In this document: positions 5,663-7,528 of the stretch, piece by piece
Position numbering within the stretch: position 1 is the first letter of the stretch
How the letters are laid out: each line of letters opens with the position of its first letter
NCBI GenBank assembly: GCA_002717185.1
Contig: PBDC01000013.1
Span: 1 to 7,528 of the forward strand
DNA: 7,528 nt
Reading direction: 5' to 3'
Source of the DNA: Rhodospirillaceae bacterium
GTDB lineage: Bacteria > Pseudomonadota > Alphaproteobacteria > UBA8366 > GCA-2717185
Program-made: the position numbers and the translations under genes
Notes under the pieces: generated by a model
What the model saw: only the letters and a program-made list of their open reading frames with translations
The model's database searches: none
What the model was told of the DNA's origin: nothing

Positions 5663-6619
5663 ATGACAACGTTTATGGGTAGCGGGGATCACACCTACCG
5701 GGTGGAGATGGACTGGGCTAAGCTGCCGGATGGTTGGTCGTTTCAGGATGCCGCGGCAGTTGCAGTGGACACCAACGACAATGTCTATGTCTTCAATCGC
5801 GGAGAACATCCAGTCTGCGTGTTCGACCGCGAGGGCAATTTCCTGCGTTCCTGGGGGGAAGACCTCTTCTCCCGCGCCCATGGTATTGAGGTTGGTCCGG
5901 ACCAGACAGTCTATTGTACTGACGATGGCGACCACACGGTGCGTCACTGCACGCTTGAGGGAAAGGTTTTAATGACACTCGGTGTTGCCGGTAAGCCAGC
6001 GCCATACATGAGCGGTGATCCCTTTCATCGCTGCACCCATACTGCACAGTCGCCAGAAGGAGACATTTACGTTTCCGATGGTTATGGCAACTCACGGGTT
6101 CATAAATATTCGCCCGACGGTAAGCTGCTATTCGCCTGGGGGGAGCCGGGAACGGACGAAGGTCAGTTTAACATCGCACATAACATTTGCTGTGACGCGG
6201 ATGGCTGGGTCTATGTGGCTGATCGTGAAAACCATCGGGTCCAGGTCTTTGACGGCAATGGCAAATACGAAACGCAATGGTTCAATATGCATCGGCCGTG
6301 CGGGTTATGTATGGGACATGGCAGCGACCCTCTGTTTTATGTGGGTGAATTGGGCCCGGCGATGAACGTTAACCGAAATATTCCCAATCTCGGCCCCCGG
6401 GTGTCGGTCATGTCTAATAAAGGTGAAACGCTGGTCCGCCTTGGGGATTTGCACCAGGGTACGGGAGCTGGTCAGTTCATGGCGCCGCACGGTCTCGCTG
6501 TAGACAGTCATGGCGATATATATGTCGGTGAGGTTTCATTCACCAACATGCGCAATATGGGCGAGGAGCCACCCGCGAACATGACGACATTGCGAAAGCT
6601 GGTGCGGGTAGACGGTTAA
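5663..6619 (+). CDS. NHL-propeller protein, peptidyl-alpha-hydroxyglycine alpha-amidating lyase (PAL)-like
   Basis: PAL cleaves N-acyl-alpha-hydroxyglycine into an amide and glyoxylate. Here 318 residues form a six-bladed propeller with NHL-type blades near 30-64, 70-107, 124-160, 172-206, 210-262 and 273-316. The PAL active-site set is visible: the Arg motif FNRGEHP (44-50, R46), three putative zinc histidines H73 (AHGIEV), H173 (AHNICC) and H276 (PHGLAV), and Tyr141 in DGYGNSRV (139-146), which resembles DGYCNSR of animal PAL as I recall it. The His spacing (100 and 103) is close to that of the rat enzyme. The ATG at 5663 follows GGGGG (5654-5658) and leaves no signal peptide, so the protein is probably cytosolic. 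The frame stays open to a TTG at 5513, but that extension has no ribosome-binding site or similarity. The dioxygenase gene starts 2 nt after the stop. The true substrate is unknown; a generic NHL lactonase-like role is the main alternative. Confidence 0.85.
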   Translation: MTTFMGSGDHTYRVEMDWAKLPDGWSFQDAAAVAVDTNDNVYVFNRGEHPVCVFDREGNFLRSWGEDLFSRAHGIEVGPDQTVYCTDDGDHTVRHCTLEGKVLMTLGVAGKPAPYMSGDPFHRCTHTAQSPEGDIYVSDGYGNSRVHKYSPDGKLLFAWGEPGTDEGQFNIAHNICCDADGWVYVADRENHRVQVFDGNGKYETQWFNMHRPCGLCMGHGSDPLFYVGELGPAMNVNRNIPNLGPRVSVMSNKGETLVRLGDLHQGTGAGQFMAPHGLAVDSHGDIYVGEVSFTNMRNMGEEPPANMTTLRKLVRVDG

Positions 6620-6621
6620 GG

Positions 6622-7524
6622 ATGACGCTGTCGTTTAAGCCGCTATCAGGTCTTATGGGGGCGGAGATCGTTGGGTTTGATTGTCGCCATGCACCCAACG
6701 AACCGACCCGTGATACGATCCTTCAGGCACTTTATGACCATCAGGTCCTGGTGTTCCGCGATCAGGATCTGACGGCGGAACAGCAGATTGTGTTTTCTGA
6801 GACGTTCGGGCCACTGGAGATGCACGTCAATCAGGAAAATCACGGTTACGAGCTGCCAAACTTTCACGTTGTGACTAATTTGGATGTAAACGGTGAGGTT
6901 CTGGACGAAGGGCCGCCGGAGACGCGGTTCAATGGCACGCGGACCTGGCATTCGGACAAGTCCTATATGCCGCAGCCCTCCATGGCGACATTCTTGTATG
7001 GCGTCGAGGTAACGAAGGAAGGTGGTGAAACCTTATTCGCCAGCCTGACCAAAGCCTACGATGCTCTGGACACTCAGACCCGTCGCCGGCTGGACAAGAT
7101 GAATTGCGTGCATAGTTGGGCTCAGTCAATGCAGAATTCCGGCTCTCGGCCGGCGACGGCAGGCGAAATTGAGATGTCGCCACCAGTGACACATCCGCTG
7201 ATCCGCACCCATCCGGGCAATGGACGGAAGTCACTTTACATTGGTATGCACGCCTCACATATCGCAGGCATGGATGAAGAGGTAGGGCGAGCGGAACTCT
7301 TCGAGCTGTTGGATTTCGCAACGCAGGACCGGTTCGTCTTTGCGCACAAATGGCTTAAAGGCGACTTGGTGGTTTGGGATAACGCGTCACTGGTGCATAA
7401 ATCCGCTCCGTTCGACTGGTACAAAGAACGGCGGCACCTGCACCGAACGGTGGTGCGTGGCGAGACGCCTTACCGAGATTTCGAGGTGCCTACGAGACTG
7501 AGAAGCACGACGCCCGAAATGTAG
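6622..7524 (+). CDS. TauD/TfdA-family Fe(II)/2-oxoglutarate dioxygenase
   Basis: This family hydroxylates carbon next to a heteroatom (taurine, 2,4-D, alkyl sulfates, carnitine precursors), using 2-oxoglutarate and O2 in the cytosol. The 300 residues are complete and of normal length. The N-terminal MGAEIVGFD (12-20) and HQVLVFRDQDLT (40-51) are typical. The iron triad is H110-S-D112 in TWHSDKSY and H259 in WDNASLVHKSAPFD (252-265). The arginine-rich ERRHLHRTVVRG (269-280) supplies the 2-oxoglutarate salt bridge, probably R270 or R275. HPLIRTHP (191-198) is also family-conserved. The gene starts 2 nt after the lyase stop with TAAGG overlapping the junction, so translation is very likely coupled and the two proteins probably act in one pathway. 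The substrate is unknown. No downstream partner is visible because the window ends 4 nt later. Confidence 0.93.
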   Translation: MTLSFKPLSGLMGAEIVGFDCRHAPNEPTRDTILQALYDHQVLVFRDQDLTAEQQIVFSETFGPLEMHVNQENHGYELPNFHVVTNLDVNGEVLDEGPPETRFNGTRTWHSDKSYMPQPSMATFLYGVEVTKEGGETLFASLTKAYDALDTQTRRRLDKMNCVHSWAQSMQNSGSRPATAGEIEMSPPVTHPLIRTHPGNGRKSLYIGMHASHIAGMDEEVGRAELFELLDFATQDRFVFAHKWLKGDLVVWDNASLVHKSAPFDWYKERRHLHRTVVRGETPYRDFEVPTRLRSTTPEM

Positions 7525-7528
7525 GCTA

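Overview
The window looks like chromosomal DNA from a moderately GC-rich Gram-negative bacterium, most likely an alphaproteobacterium. This rests on the GroES and MazG sequences and on the mix of small-molecule oxygenases. It is an inference, because no rRNA or other taxonomic marker is present. The window holds eight protein genes, one of them cut by the left edge, and no RNA genes, insertion sequences or CRISPR arrays.

Layout. Positions 1-257 are the C-terminal part of groES, closed by a clear intrinsic terminator (285-318). An inositol-monophosphatase-family phosphatase (364-1164) and a 3-hydroxyisobutyrate-dehydrogenase-family oxidoreductase (1219-2088) follow on the plus strand, probably as one transcript. 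A convergent gap (2089-2339) carries a strong hairpin. On the minus strand, mazG (4060-3269) is followed by a phytanoyl-CoA-dioxygenase-family oxygenase (3194-2340). Divergent from mazG is a creatininase-family amidohydrolase (4192-5016) whose usual metal-ligand histidine is an asparagine. A gene-poor gap of about 645 bases follows. The window ends with a tightly spaced pair: a cytosolic NHL-propeller protein with the active-site set of peptidyl-alpha-hydroxyglycine alpha-amidating lyase (PAL; 5663-6619) and, 2 nt later, a TauD/TfdA-type Fe(II)/2-oxoglutarate dioxygenase (6622-7524).

How the genes may work together. The last two genes suggest a hydroxylase-lyase couple. The dioxygenase would hydroxylate the carbon next to an amide nitrogen or similar heteroatom, and the PAL-like lyase would split the resulting carbinolamide. 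This mirrors the two steps of eukaryotic peptidylglycine alpha-amidating monooxygenase (PAM), with a 2-oxoglutarate enzyme in place of the copper hydroxylase. The creatininase-family hydrolase, the second 2-oxoglutarate oxygenase and the dehydrogenase would suit further breakdown of a nitrogen-containing small molecule, but no substrate can be read from the sequence.

Regulation. Three copies of a box with core TTAGACCA lie in front of mazG/creatininase (two copies) and phyH (one copy). Their 5-3-5 palindromic form resembles operators of FadR-subfamily GntR repressors and suggests shared control. No regulator gene is present in the window.
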